Shown here one piece after another: positions 8,621 to 18,418 of a stretch of DNA of 64,000 bases; the stretch's first letter is position 1; each line of letters opens with the position of its first letter. Both the position numbers and the translations under genes were made by a program. This DNA is from Paraburkholderia ginsengiterrae. GTDB lineage: Bacteria > Pseudomonadota > Gammaproteobacteria > Burkholderiales > Burkholderiaceae. The notes beneath the pieces were generated by a model, which had not been told where the DNA came from, searched no databases, and saw only the letters and a program-made list of their open reading frames with translations. The stretch lies in assembly GCF_001645125.1 (NCBI RefSeq), contig NZ_LXKA01000329.1, positions 1 through 64,000 on the forward strand. Reading direction: 5' to 3'.

Positions 8621-9634
8621 ATGACCCCTAGCTTTCGCACGCTGCGCCATATCGCCGTTGCTTCCAGCCTGCTGTTCGGTCTTGCGTCGCAGCACGCGAC
8701 AGCCGCCGACAGCGGGAAGATCACGATCATGGTTGGCGGCATCACGAAGCTGATCTACCTGCCCGCGCGCCTGACCGAGCAACTCGGCTATTTCAAGGAT
8801 GAAGGGCTCGACGTCGAACTGCTGTCGCAGCCTGCCGGGGTTGATGCGGAGAACGAATTGCTGGCCGGCGCCGTCCAGGCTGTCGTCGGATTCTATGACC
8901 ATACGATCGATCTGCAAACCAAAGGCAAGGACGTCAAGGCGATTGTCGTGTTCGGACAGGTGCCGGGTGAAGTGGAAATGGTTTCGACCAAGGCCGCCGA
9001 CACAGTCAAATCGATGGCCGACGTGAAGGGCAAGACGCTCGGCGTTACCGGTCTCGGATCATCGACCAGTTTTCTCACGCAATACCTCGCCGGCCAACAC
9101 GGCATCCAGTCGACGGAATACACAATGCTGCCGGTCGGCGCTGACGCCAGCTTCATCGCGGCGATCAAGCAGAGTCGTATCGACGCGGGCATGACGACGG
9201 AGCCCACCGTGTCCGCATTGCTGAAGTCCGGTGACGCCAATGTGCTGGTCGACATGCGCTCGGTCGAAGGCACGAAGGCGGCGTTGGGCGGCACCTACCC
9301 GGCGTCGAGCCTCTATGTGCAGGCGGCATGGGCCGATTCGCACAAGGCTGAAGCAGCGAAGCTCGCGCACGCGTTCGTTCGCACAATGCAGTTCATCCAC
9401 ACGCATAGCGCGGAAGAAATCGCCGCAAAGATGCCCGACGACTATCAGAAGGATAAACCGCTTTACGTGAGTGCGCTGAAAGCCTCGCTGCCGATGTTCA
9501 CGACGGATGGCAAGATGCCGGCCGATGGACCGACGACCGTGCTCAAGGTGTTGTCGGCGTTCAATCCGTCGGTCAAGGGCAAACATATTGAGCTGGCGAA
9601 AACCTATACCAACGAGTTCGTTGGCGTGAAATAA
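8621..9634 (+). CDS. ABC transporter periplasmic substrate-binding protein, NMT1/TauA-SsuA type
   Basis: A 337-residue secreted protein with a signal peptide (hydrophobic VASSLLFGLASQ, cleavage after ATAA near residue 30). The mature part has the NMT1/OpuAC-like fold of binding proteins for nitrate, sulfonates, taurine or thiamine precursors: GYFKDEGLDVELLSQPAG, the DVKGKTLGVTGLGSSTSFL segment and the SRIDAGMTTEP region. It would capture a small organic or anionic solute in the periplasm and deliver it to the permease. It is the first gene of a three-gene operon with the ATPase at 9735 and permease at 10572. The substrate cannot be set from sequence. Confidence 0.9.
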   Translation: MTPSFRTLRHIAVASSLLFGLASQHATAADSGKITIMVGGITKLIYLPARLTEQLGYFKDEGLDVELLSQPAGVDAENELLAGAVQAVVGFYDHTIDLQTKGKDVKAIVVFGQVPGEVEMVSTKAADTVKSMADVKGKTLGVTGLGSSTSFLTQYLAGQHGIQSTEYTMLPVGADASFIAAIKQSRIDAGMTTEPTVSALLKSGDANVLVDMRSVEGTKAALGGTYPASSLYVQAAWADSHKAEAAKLAHAFVRTMQFIHTHSAEEIAAKMPDDYQKDKPLYVSALKASLPMFTTDGKMPADGPTTVLKVLSAFNPSVKGKHIELAKTYTNEFVGVK

Positions 9635-9734
9635 GTCAGCAGCCTGCCGGTTGCGTCTCTGTGCCTGATGCAGCCGGCTTCGTTACGCTTCCGGTACCGC
9701 GTTCGCGGTACCGGCCATCTTCACGGATGTACAG

Positions 9735-10532
9735 ATGAACCAAGTTGTTTCTCCGAACGCACCGGTAATCGAGTTTCGCTCGGTGTCGTGCCGTTTCATT
9801 TCTCCCGACGGCAAGGCGACAATCGCGTTGCGCGACTTCAGCATGGCGGTCGCGAAGGGCGAGTTCGTCGCCATCGTCGGACCGACCGGTTGCGGCAAGT
9901 CGACCACGCTCAGCATGATTACCGGGCTCCTGAGGCCGACGACCGGTGAAGTGCGCGTGATGGGCGCGCCGGTCGACGGCATCGATCCTCGCATCGGCTT
10001 CGTGTTCCAGGCCGATGCGGTTTTCCCGTGGCGATCCGTGCTCGATAACGTCGCGGCGGGGCCGCTGTATCGTGGCCGTTCGAAATCAGCAGCGCACGAC
10101 GAGGCCAATGAATGGCTGCGTCGCGTCGGGCTCGAGAAGTTTGGTAAGCACTATCCGCATCAGTTGTCGGGCGGGATGCGCAAGCGCGTCGCGCTCGCAC
10201 AGACCTTCATCAACAAACCGGAAATCCTGCTGATGGACGAGCCGTTCTCGGCGCTCGACATGCAGACCCGCACGCTGATGCAGGACGAACTGCTGCAGCT
10301 GTGGTCGGCTAATTCGGGGTCGGTAGTGTTCGTCACGCACGATCTGGAAGAAGCGATCGCGCTGGCTGATCGCGTGTTCGTGCTGAGCGCGCGGCCCGCG
10401 ACTTTGAAGAAGGTCTATGAGATTGATCTTCCGCGCCCGCGGATCACGTCGGAAGTTCGCTACGAGCCGCGCTTCATCGAAATTTCGCGCGATATCTGGC
10501 ATGACCTGCGCGAAGAAGTGCAGATCGCCTGA
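9735..10532 (+). CDS. ABC transporter ATP-binding protein, NitT/TauT family
   Basis: A 265-residue ATPase that powers the importer on the cytoplasmic face. All nucleotide-binding motifs are present: Walker A GPTGCGKST near residue 55, the Q-loop in FVFQADAVFPWRSV, the ABC signature LSGGMRKR, Walker B ILLMDEPFSALD and the H-loop FVTHDLEEAI. The signature and DMQTR pattern fit the SsuB/TauB subfamily. It sits 100 bases after the binding protein and 40 bases before the permease, in one operon. Confidence 0.93.
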   Translation: MNQVVSPNAPVIEFRSVSCRFISPDGKATIALRDFSMAVAKGEFVAIVGPTGCGKSTTLSMITGLLRPTTGEVRVMGAPVDGIDPRIGFVFQADAVFPWRSVLDNVAAGPLYRGRSKSAAHDEANEWLRRVGLEKFGKHYPHQLSGGMRKRVALAQTFINKPEILLMDEPFSALDMQTRTLMQDELLQLWSANSGSVVFVTHDLEEAIALADRVFVLSARPATLKKVYEIDLPRPRITSEVRYEPRFIEISRDIWHDLREEVQIA

Positions 10533-10571
10533 CGTAGATCGCCTGATAAACCTGACTTCGGAACAACATTC

Positions 10572-11432
10572 ATGGCAACTCCTGAATACGCACTGCAGGC
10601 GGGCTTCGATAGCGCGTCGCTGGCAACTGTTGAAAAAATCGCACAACGCAGGTTGCGCCAGCGGCATGCTCTGATCATCGCCCTGCGGGTACTGGTGCTG
10701 GTCGTCGTGCTGGGTGGATGGGAGATCGGCGGACGGCATAAATGGATCGATCCGTTCTTTTTCTCGATGCCGTCGGCGATTTTCGCGCAGATCGTGGACT
10801 GGTTCGTGAACGGCACCTCGCAGGGCCCACTGCTGCAGCAGGTCTGGGTCACGCTCGAAGAAACCGGCATCGGCTTTCTCATCGGTGCGGTTGGTGGCAT
10901 CGTCTGTGGCGTCGTGCTGGGTCGCAATAAGCTGCTCTCCGACGTGTTCAGCATTTACATCCAGATCGCCAACTCGATTCCGCGCGTGGTGCTGGGATCG
11001 GTGTTCGTGATCGCGCTTGGTCTGGGCATGGCCTCGAAGGTCGCGCTGGCGGTCGTGATGGTGTTCTTCGTGGTATTCGGTAATGCGTTCCAGGGTGTGC
11101 GTGAAGCCGACCGCTACATGATTGCGAATGCGCAGATCCTGGGTGCCTCGAAGCGTCAGTTGACCACATCAGTGGTGATTCCGTCAGCGCTGTCATGGAT
11201 TCTGGCAAGCCTGCACGTGAGCTTCGGTTTCGCGCTGGTCGGTGCGGTAGTCGGCGAATTCCTCGGCTCGAAGCAAGGCATCGGCTTGCTGATCTCGACA
11301 GCGCAAGGGGCATTCAACGCGAGCGGCGTGTTTGCAGCGATGATCGTGCTCGCGGTGGTAGCGCTCACGGCCGACTATCTGCTTACCGCGCTGGAAAGGC
11401 GTCTACTGAAGTGGCGACCTGCGGCATTCTGA
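10572..11432 (+). CDS. ABC transporter permease, NitT/TauT family
   Basis: A 286-residue inner-membrane permease with about six hydrophobic helices, starting with LIIALRVLVLVVVLGGWEIGG. The EAA-like cytoplasmic loop that docks with the ATPase reads EADRYMIANAQILGASKRQL. It completes the importer with the genes at 8621 and 9735. The family is BPD_transp_1 of SsuC/TauC type, usually 250-290 residues, so the length is normal. Confidence 0.92.
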   Translation: MATPEYALQAGFDSASLATVEKIAQRRLRQRHALIIALRVLVLVVVLGGWEIGGRHKWIDPFFFSMPSAIFAQIVDWFVNGTSQGPLLQQVWVTLEETGIGFLIGAVGGIVCGVVLGRNKLLSDVFSIYIQIANSIPRVVLGSVFVIALGLGMASKVALAVVMVFFVVFGNAFQGVREADRYMIANAQILGASKRQLTTSVVIPSALSWILASLHVSFGFALVGAVVGEFLGSKQGIGLLISTAQGAFNASGVFAAMIVLAVVALTADYLLTALERRLLKWRPAAF

Positions 11433-11853
11433 GGTCCAGGAGAAGGGATGATCGCCGCTGGAGCGAAAGGGGCAGAGCGTCACGATGCCGCAGACCGGCA
11501 GTCTGGTGAGGCGCGTCGCCTTGCTGTCATTGGCGTGAACGTCGGGTGGCGATGCCGGCGCAGAAGGGCACTGGCCCTGACGAGTTCGCTGCAGTGCTGA
11601 AGACATTCGGGTCGCCGTCGGGCGACCGGGTCGTGAGGTGGGTCGAGCGGTGCGGGTATTCCTGCGGAGACACGCATGGGTTCGATCGCATTCATCGCGG
11701 CACGGCCGACCGTCGGGCACGGCGGGCTCGGGTTGTCAAATGTCCACGGGTTGCCTGGTCTCATGCTGGCACGGTGTGGGCCGGTACAGGAGGTTGAGCA
11801 TATTGGCCCCCACCACGGTTAGCGTGCGCGCGTCGCGCGATTGAGGAAAGGCG
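11433..11853. other. Intergenic stretch between ABC operon and response regulator
   Basis: About 420 bases without a convincing gene; competing open frames on both strands have no recognisable features. The final part should hold the promoter of the regulator gene at 11854. Confidence 0.3.
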
Positions 11854-12528
11854 ATGAAGCTGCTGCTCGTGGAAGACAACGCGGAGCTCGCGCACTGGAT
11901 TGTCAACCTGCTGCGAGGTGAAAACTTCGCGATCGATTGCGTGGGCGACGGCGAAAGCGCAGACAGGGTGCTGGCGGCTCAATGCTACGACGTGGTACTG
12001 CTGGACATCCAGCTGCCAGCCATGAACGGCAAGGACGTGCTGGCACGACTGCGCCGTCGTGGCGACAAGGTGCCAGTACTGATCCTGACCGCGCATGGGT
12101 CGACCGACGACAAGGTCGACTGTTTTAGCGCGGGCGCCGACGATTATGTCGTCAAGCCATTCGATGCACGGGAACTGGTGGCGCGTATCAAGGCGCTGAT
12201 CCGCAGGCAGGCAGGCGCCATGTCGGGCTGTCTCGTTTGTGGCGACCTGCAGTACATGCCCGACACGCGTGACTTCCGTCATAACAACCAGCCGCTGGCG
12301 TTGCGACCTCGTGAGCACACCATCCTCGAAGCCCTGATGCTGAGACAGGGGAAAACAGTCTCGAAGACCACTCTGATGGAAAGCGTGTTCAGTCTCGACG
12401 ACGAACCGAGCGCGGATGCTATCGACATCTATATTCACCGTTTGCGCAGGCACCTGGCCCTGTCGAGCGCACAGATTGTGACTTTGCGTGGGCTTGGCTA
12501 CATCTTGCGCAGCGGGGATGCGGCGTAG
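11854..12528 (+). CDS. OmpR/PhoB-type response regulator, orphan
   Basis: A 224-residue two-domain transcription regulator. The receiver (residues 1-115) has the acidic pair LVEDNAE, the phosphoacceptor aspartate in DVVLLDIQLPAMNG near residue 51, the T of LTAHG and the K of VKPFDARE. The C-terminal winged helix (about 130-220) includes LRPREHTILEALMLR and DIYIHRLRRHLALSS, as in OmpR-family DNA-binding domains. It resembles QseB/TctD-like regulators. No histidine kinase gene is adjacent, so its partner is elsewhere. The porin at 12715 is the next gene on the strand and could be a target; this is inferred from position only. Confidence 0.92.
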   Translation: MKLLLVEDNAELAHWIVNLLRGENFAIDCVGDGESADRVLAAQCYDVVLLDIQLPAMNGKDVLARLRRRGDKVPVLILTAHGSTDDKVDCFSAGADDYVVKPFDARELVARIKALIRRQAGAMSGCLVCGDLQYMPDTRDFRHNNQPLALRPREHTILEALMLRQGKTVSKTTLMESVFSLDDEPSADAIDIYIHRLRRHLALSSAQIVTLRGLGYILRSGDAA

Positions 12529-12714
12529 CGGATGCCAAATTCGAAGCGTATATCCGTGAATGCACTTAGTTGTGCGAATGGTACGGGAAAGCTGCCTGAA
12601 GGATTGGGGTCACTAGGATGGCACTCATTGACTGAACGGGACTGTCATCCGGGTGTCCAGATCGCATTTGCAGCGGGCAACGAGAAAAAAATTTCAATGC
12701 AGTAATCAGAGGAG

Positions 12715-13851
12715 ATGACCTTGAAGCAAAAGTATCTGACATTGGCCGTCGCCGCAGGCGCCCTGGCGGCGAGCGGCGCGCACGCCCAGTCGAGCGTGCA
12801 ACTCTATGGCCTCATCGATTTGAGCGCCCTCGCCTACACGACGAATGCCGACGCAGCTGGCAAGCACGTGATCGGCATGGGCCACGACGGCGAGCCGTGG
12901 TTCAGCGGCAGCCGCTGGGGTCTGAAGGGGGCTGAGGACATCGGTGGCGGCAACAAGATCATTTTCAAGTTGGAGAGCGAATTCGTCGCTGCGAACGGCC
13001 AGATGGAAGATCCGGGCCAGCTCTTCGACCGTGACTCCTGGGTCGGCATCGAGAACCCCACGATCGGGGAGGTGACGGCGGGCTTCCAGGACACCATTGC
13101 GAAGGACTTTTCGGGCCTTTACGCCGACCCGTACACCAGCGCGCAGTTCTCGACGAACGAAGGTGCCTACACCAACTCCAACAACTTCAAGCAACTGGTG
13201 TTCTACGCGGCTGGCCCGACCGGCACGCGTTCCGAGAACGGCATCCAGTGGCGCAAGCTGTTCAGCAATGGCATCTATGCGGCCGCCGGCTATCAGTTCA
13301 GCAACTCGACGCAGTTCGCCAACGGCTCGGGCTATCAGGCCGCGCTCGGCTGGAACGTTGGGCCGGCCTCCATCGGCGGCTTCTACAGCCACACGAACAA
13401 CGGCGGCTTCACCGATCAGACGTACTCGGTGGGAGGCGACTATCGTTTCGGCATCGGCCGTATCAACGCCGGCTACTTCCATTACACGGGCAAGCAGGGC
13501 TCGCTGCCGGATCGGGAGGACAATGCTTGGACGGTGTCCTTCAAGCTCGCACCAAAGGGTCCGTTCGACTATGAACTCGGCTATCAGCAGATGCATGTGA
13601 AGAACGCCGCGTACAACAGCGACGGCAACATCCCGAATGCCAACTCCGGCGCATTCGACACGACAGCCACGACGGTTCACAACGGCTACAAGGAGACGCT
13701 CTACGCGTCAGCTTTCTACCACCTCTCGAAGCGCACAGAGGTGTATCTGGCCGCCGACTACATGAAACTGCATGGTGGCTATACGGTGTCGACCACGTTT
13801 GGTCACAACAACCAGCTCGAAGTGGCCACGGGTATCCGCACCCGCTTCTGA
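12715..13851 (+). CDS. Gram-negative outer-membrane porin, Burkholderia type
   Basis: A trimeric beta-barrel porin of about 376-378 residues. It has a signal peptide (LKQKYLTLAVAAGALAASGAHA), the first strand SSVQLYGLIDLSALAY, the GSRWGLKGAEDIGGGNKIIF strand pair, and the C-terminal strand ending in TGIRTRF with terminal phenylalanine. The start is unusual. An ATG at 12715 directly follows AGAGGAG, leaving no spacing, while a TTG at 12721 has that site six bases upstream and gives the family-typical start (M)KQKYLTLAVAAG. I think TTG at 12721 is the real start. It would let small hydrophilic solutes cross the outer membrane, perhaps including the ABC importer's substrate. Confidence 0.93.
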   Translation: MTLKQKYLTLAVAAGALAASGAHAQSSVQLYGLIDLSALAYTTNADAAGKHVIGMGHDGEPWFSGSRWGLKGAEDIGGGNKIIFKLESEFVAANGQMEDPGQLFDRDSWVGIENPTIGEVTAGFQDTIAKDFSGLYADPYTSAQFSTNEGAYTNSNNFKQLVFYAAGPTGTRSENGIQWRKLFSNGIYAAAGYQFSNSTQFANGSGYQAALGWNVGPASIGGFYSHTNNGGFTDQTYSVGGDYRFGIGRINAGYFHYTGKQGSLPDREDNAWTVSFKLAPKGPFDYELGYQQMHVKNAAYNSDGNIPNANSGAFDTTATTVHNGYKETLYASAFYHLSKRTEVYLAADYMKLHGGYTVSTTFGHNNQLEVATGIRTRF

Positions 13852-13964
13852 TTCTGGCATCAGCTCCTCGCAGTAGATCTTTTTGATCGATTTCCTCCAA
13901 TTTGCGGCGGCGGATTTATCCGCTTGCCGCTTTTTTTCTGCTCAGCGGGTCGAGGAAGACATCC

Positions 13965-15590
13965 ATGTTCAGAAATATCACTATCCGGGTCGCTCTGACC
14001 ATCACCATCGCTGGTTATACGGGAGCGCTGATGCTCGTGATCGCAACGTCGATTGCGGGTCTGAAGGCGGCCAACACGGCGCTCGACAGGATGTACCGCC
14101 AGGAAACGTCGTCGCTGCGACACCTGTCCGCCAGCAGTGACGCGCTTCTGCAGGTGCGCGTCGATCTCGGTGCGTTCGAAACGCTCGTCGCGCAGGGCAG
14201 ACCGACTGACGCAGTGCTCGCAAGGGTGCATGCCGAGCAGACGAGCAGCGATCGCGAACTGGCCGGTTATGCGGCACAACCGCCTTCGAATGAGGTTGAG
14301 AGGAAGCTGGCCGACGCGCTGCGAGCGAAGCGCGAGCAATTGATGAAGCAGGCACTTGCACCTGAAATTGCGGCGCTCGACCAGAACGATTTCATGTCTT
14401 TTCGCACGACGCAGCGTCAGGCACCTGACACTCTTTTCAGTGACTACCGGAGCGCCGAGCTCGCGCTGGAGGATTTTCAGGCAGAGCAGCAAAAGGCGAG
14501 TTTCGCGTCAGCGCAACACCATTTTCATATGCTGCTCTGGCTCTTCGGCGCGATCGGATCCGCTGCGATCGTACTGGGCCTGTTCGCACGTTTCGCGTTG
14601 ACGGCGTCGATCGTGCGACCCATTGACGAGGCAATTCATCATTTCGAGCGCATCGCGGCTGGAGATCTGACAAGCGCGATCGATAAGCTGCGCGCCAACG
14701 AGATGGGCCGTTTGATGGCTGCGCTTGCGCGAATGCAGGCGGGGCTTGCTGCCGCCGTGGGACAGGTGCGGCGCGGAACGGCGTCGATCACACACGGCGT
14801 ACGTGAAATCGCGAGTGGAAATGGCGATCTGTCGATACGTACCGAACAGCAGGCGGCGACTCTGGAAGAGACCGCATCGAGCATGGAAGAGTTGACTGCG
14901 ACCGTTCGGCAAAACGCCGACAACGCGCGGCAGGCCAGCGCGCTTGCCGAAAACGCGTCGGAAGTCGCGGCACGGGGGGGCGAGGTCGTCAGTCAGGTTG
15001 TCGATGTGATCGCGGACATGTCATCGAGTTCAAACCGGATTGTCGACATCATTGGCGCGATCGAGGGCATCGCGTTCCAGACCAACATCCTCGCGCTGAA
15101 TGCAGCCGTCGAAGCTGCGCGTGCCGGCGAGGAAGGGCGCGGATTCGCGGTGGTCGCGGGAGAAGTCCGCGCGCTCGCGCAACGTTCGGCCGCTGCAGCG
15201 AAGGAAATCAGGGAGCTGATCGGCGATTCGGTTGCGAAGGTGAAGAACGGTGCCCACCTGGCGGCTCGCGCTGGCGACACAATGACCGAAATCGTCGCAG
15301 CGGCCCGCAACGTTACCGGCATCGTCAGCGAAATCAGCGTGGCCTCGGAAGAACAGTCGCGCGGCATCGATCAGATCAATCGCGCCGTGACACAGATGGA
15401 TAACGCGACCCAACAGAACGCAGCACTGGTCGAGCAGGCCGCAGCGGCGGCTATGTCGCTTGAAGAACAGGCACGCGCGCTCGATCACGCGGTGGCCGTG
15501 TTCCGGCTGGCTGAAACAGACATGCCGTCGGCAGTGGAACCCGGCAGGCAGAACTGGATGGCGTCCGGGCCATCGATCGTAGACGCATGA
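13965..15590 (+). CDS. Methyl-accepting chemotaxis protein, Tar-like
   Basis: A 541-residue chemoreceptor. It has an N-terminal membrane helix ([23 protein letters not shown]), a periplasmic four-helix-bundle ligand domain to about residue 185, a second membrane helix ([21 protein letters not shown]), a HAMP domain, and a long coiled-coil signalling domain. The conserved tip reads [20 protein letters not shown], which contacts CheA and CheW, and the flanking helices carry [14 protein letters not shown] and [16 protein letters not shown] methylation-region sequence. The ATG at 13965 follows a GAGGAAG site; the open frame extends upstream without homology. It overlaps the DUF3579 gene by four bases, so the two are translationally coupled. 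Confidence 0.93.
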   Translation: MFRNITIRVALTITIAGYTGALMLVIATSIAGLKAANTALDRMYRQETSSLRHLSASSDALLQVRVDLGAFETLVAQGRPTDAVLARVHAEQTSSDRELAGYAAQPPSNEVERKLADALRAKREQLMKQALAPEIAALDQNDFMSFRTTQRQAPDTLFSDYRSAELALEDFQAEQQKASFASAQHHFHMLLWLFGAIGSAAIVLGLFARFALTASIVRPIDEAIHHFERIAAGDLTSAIDKLRANEMGRLMAALARMQAGLAAAVGQVRRGTASITHGVREIASGNGDLSIRTEQQAATLEETASSMEELTATVRQNADNARQASALAENASEVAARGGEVVSQVVDVIADMSSSSNRIVDIIGAIEGIAFQTNILALNAAVEAARAGEEGRGFAVVAGEVRALAQRSAAAAKEIRELIGDSVAKVKNGAHLAARAGDTMTEIVAAARNVTGIVSEISVASEEQSRGIDQINRAVTQMDNATQQNAALVEQAAAAAMSLEEQARALDHAVAVFRLAETDMPSAVEPGRQNWMASGPSIVDA

Positions 15591-15925
15591 CGGCAGCCGA
15601 CAGAAACGAAACTTATCTGATCAGTGGCCTCACGCGCCACCGGACAGTCTTCCGCCCGGGCGACTGGGCCGAGCGTCTGATGGGCGTTATCATCCTGTTC
15701 GTCGGGGAGCGTCGGCCCGGCATTCATATTGCCTCGACGCGCCTCGCCATGCCTGTCGTCGACGCTGGCATCAAATGCCTGATTGTGTCCGGTGAACTCC
15801 GAAGCGTTTGTCCGGAAGCCTTTGACTTCGTTGCCCGGTTTGCCGAAGACAATGATCTGCCAGTGGAGGTTCGTTTCCCGCCCGGCGACGGGGCTGGCCA
15901 GTCAGGTCCGGCTCCTGCCGACTGA
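15587..15925 (+). CDS. DUF3579 family protein
   Basis: A 112-residue protein with the DUF3579 pattern: [20 protein letters not shown] near the start, then the RLMGVIILF strand and the [20 protein letters not shown] segment. The family is common in beta-proteobacteria and has no proven function. The start codon overlaps the chemoreceptor stop (ATGA), which implies coupled translation and perhaps a shared role in signalling. No membrane segment or signal peptide. Confidence 0.85.
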   Translation: MTAADRNETYLISGLTRHRTVFRPGDWAERLMGVIILFVGERRPGIHIASTRLAMPVVDAGIKCLIVSGELRSVCPEAFDFVARFAEDNDLPVEVRFPPGDGAGQSGPAPAD

Positions 15926-16049
15926 CTTGCGCCGCAAAGGTGCGACGCGTTCGTGCGTGGGCCGGGCAATCGGTGGAACCCGCCGCGGCGCGACCTGCAG
16001 TGGCGACTGGCGGTTCAACTCATAGCCGGGCCAGATGCGAAGAGGCGCG

Positions 16050-16277
16050 ATGAACGCTCTAGCGGCAATGTGGCGCGTTTGCGTCGGTTTCCTCACGTGC
16101 ATTTTGTTGCTCATTCTCGCCGGATGCGATGCGGTTGTGGACTCAGTCAATTCGTTGCATGTTACGCGCACCGCCTGGAGAAACGTGGCGCTCGAGGCCG
16201 GCGCGCGGCTCCTGGAGATTGAGTCGTCGGCTCGCTACTTCTCTGCGGGGTCGTCGCGAAAACCGAGTGTCCTATAG
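16050..16277 (+). CDS. Small putative lipoprotein
   Basis: A 75-residue protein whose N-terminus has a signal sequence and lipobox: WRVCVGFLTCILLLILAGCD, with the cysteine near residue 26 as the lipidation site. The rest (VVDSVNSLHVTRTAWRNVAL and on) is unremarkable. An in-frame ATG at 16035 would add five residues; MNAL at 16050 gives the more typical signal length. Function unknown. Confidence 0.45.
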   Translation: MNALAAMWRVCVGFLTCILLLILAGCDAVVDSVNSLHVTRTAWRNVALEAGARLLEIESSARYFSAGSSRKPSVL

Positions 16278-16332
16278 AACGGTCTTTCCCCAAACGAGCC
16301 GAACGGCCCGAGCGAGAACGGGTCAAACGAGT

Positions 16333-16659
16333 ATGTCGTTTTTTGTGGAGAGGAAAGTGAAAGATCCTGCAAAGCATATCGTGCTGATTGCAGTGACTGT
16401 TTGCAGCACTGCCTGCCTGGCCGCGCAGCCCGACTACACGTACGAGACAACGGTACGTCTGCCCGACGGTAAAACGGTGCAGTGTGCCGTGAATGAGCCT
16501 GCGGATGCCGCGCGCGTCTCAAACACTGCGCTTGACCTGAGCGATCAGCGCAAGGCCGAGGTGCTAGCCACGCAGCGCCTGCGCGTGTTGAGCGGCCCCA
16601 AATCGGAATACCCGTCACCCTATACGGCGCCCGTCGTGAGGTGCGAGCCTGTGAACTGA
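16333..16659 (+). CDS. Small secreted protein of unknown function
   Basis: A 108-residue protein with an N-terminal signal peptide (HIVLIAVTVCSTACLAAQ, cleavage near residue 31). The mature part begins PDYTYETTVRLPDGKTVQCA and contains two cysteines that could form a disulfide in the periplasm. I chose the ATG at 16333, since upstream sequence in the same frame lacks protein character. It follows the putative lipoprotein gene by 55 bases, so the two may be co-transcribed. No family recognised. Confidence 0.5.
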   Translation: MSFFVERKVKDPAKHIVLIAVTVCSTACLAAQPDYTYETTVRLPDGKTVQCAVNEPADAARVSNTALDLSDQRKAEVLATQRLRVLSGPKSEYPSPYTAPVVRCEPVN

Positions 16660-17016
16660 GCATCGGGGTTGTCGTACTTTCCTTGCGAAAACTGTCTGCC
16701 GAACTCGCGTCACCGCTGTTCACCCCGCACACACGTCGCCTGTCCTGTCGAACCGTGGCGGCATGGTCATTTAGATCAATGGCCTTGCCGAATCACCATC
16801 CGTAAAACCGGGTGCACGTTTCGACCGTCCCTGCCAACCCGACTGCTCCCGAGTCAGTCCGCTTCGCACCTATCTCTGTCTACCCAGGCAGCACTTGTGA
16901 CAGCGTGCCCCCTTTCCTGCGTGAAGCAACCGGCTGCCCACCTTATGGTCTGGGCCTGACAGCCGTTCTGGTGCATCTCATCTAACGAGGTTTTTAACAG
17001 TTCGCGTAAGTTCAAT
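16660..17016. other. Intergenic stretch next to IS21 remnant
   Basis: About 360 bases with no gene I can support. A 96-codon open frame at 16669 has no recognisable composition or motifs. This is likely degraded sequence at the broken edge of the IS21 remnant. Confidence 0.3.
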
Positions 17017-17643
17017 ATGTTGCGCTTGCGGAACTGGCGTCTCATCTCGCACCGTGCGACGGCTGGCGGTGCCGAATTCCTGCGCGTCGCCGGGGTGAAC
17101 CGTCAGTCAGGAGGCACCACCGAGGGTGCGCACAACATGGTTCTGGTCGGTGGACCCGGCTCGGGCAAAACACATCTGGCGACCGCCATCGGCGTGTCTG
17201 GCAACATGCACCACGGCAAGCGGGTGCGCTTCTTCTTGACCGTGGATCTGGCCAATGCACTGGAGCCGGAGAAGGCGCAGGGACGCGCCGGGAGGATCGC
17301 GGCGAGCCTGCTGCGCCTTGATCTGGTCATTCTGGACCAACTCGGATATTTGCCCTTCAGCCAGGCCGGCGGGGCGTTGCTATTCCACCTGCTGCGTCGC
17401 CTGTACGAGCACACGAGCGTTGCGGTGACGACGAATCTGGACTTTGCCGAATGGTCCAGTGTGTTCGGCGACGCAAAGATGACCACGGCATTGCTCGATC
17501 GGCTGACGCACCACTGCCACATCGTAGAGACCGGCAACGAAAGCTACCGTTTCCGGCATAGCAGCGCCAGCGCAAAGAAGCGCATCCGGTCGCGTGAAGC
17601 GGCGCGCAAAGGCGACGCCGCAAGTGCTTCCGAGTCCGACTGA
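17017..17643 (+). pseudogene. istB: IS21-family helper ATPase IstB, N-terminally truncated
   Basis: From about residue 38 the 208-residue product matches IstB, the AAA+ ATPase that assists the IS21 transposase IstA. Walker A is [18 protein letters not shown], Walker B is [16 protein letters not shown], where the usual DE is changed to DQ, and the C-terminal part reads [20 protein letters not shown]. Complete IstB proteins are about 245-265 residues; the N-terminal helical region is missing and replaced by unrelated codons, and no istA gene is upstream. This is an IS21 relic. The Walker B change supports loss of function. Confidence 0.75.
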
Positions 17644-18418
17644 TCGTCGCCGGCCGCGCGGGGGAATCTGCTACGGGCTACGCCCTTCACAGCTTCCCCC
17701 ACGCAACACATCCTCATACACAGGAGGACAAACAACCCGAAAACCCATAGGCTTATCCACAACCGGTTCTGCTTCAGACCGGTCTCCACCCCGGCCCAAA
17801 ATTCAGTCGGCGCGGACAGTCGCCGTCTGCGAGCGATCTTGCACCGACAGATCCATCGTCCGGATCAGGGGCGCTGTCTTCGTGATCACACGCGATGGCC
17901 GAATGCTTTCTTCGCTAATCTTGGGCTGTTCACGATGTTCGAGGCCCTTCGATTGGCGCGCCAATCCCGATGCGGAAACAACTGACTGGAGAGCCCGTCG
18001 CGGGAAAACTGCACACCGGGTTCGGAGGGAGGGGACGGCGCTCGCCGTTTGCTCCCCCTATCCGTCGGCCACAAGCGGAGGCTCGACACTGTCTCCGAAA
18101 TCGTCGATCAGCCGGTTAGAGGATCCAATATCCATCAATATCGATCAACGTTCCCAAAACCGAGGGTGATAGCGAGTATGTCGTGACCTTGGTTAACTAG
18201 CGACGCGAGATCTTGTTCTCAGACCACTATCGGACAATTCTGCATCATCACGCTTGATGACGCGGCATAAGCGCTCGCCCCTAGTGCTTAGCCGTTCATC
18301 GCGCATCCCGCGCTTTATGTGTGGCAACGAACAGTGGGACATCTTCAAGTCCTACTAGGCTGAATGCCAAAGCAGTAGGATTTCGCCCGTCATCTGTCCT
18401 TTCCCCCGGAGGTGCAGA
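17644..18418. other. IS remnant and intergenic stretch with one DnaA-box-like site
   Basis: No coding frame here looks like a protein. The first 150 bases probably belong to the IS21 remnant. A perfect TTATCCACA, the DnaA-box consensus, lies at 17753-17761. The last part should hold the promoter of the lipoprotein gene at 18419, with a GGAGG site at 18408-18412. Confidence 0.35.

Noticed and set aside
12640-12660. Pho box upstream of the porin (CTGTCAT)
   Set aside because: Only one half-site resembles the consensus; the second CTGTCA at the right spacing is missing.
12706-13680. Long minus-strand open frame opposite the porin gene
   Set aside because: Codon-pattern shadow of the porin; no motifs.
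16669-16959. 96-codon frame before the IstB remnant
   Set aside because: No ribosome site, no motif and unlikely amino-acid composition.
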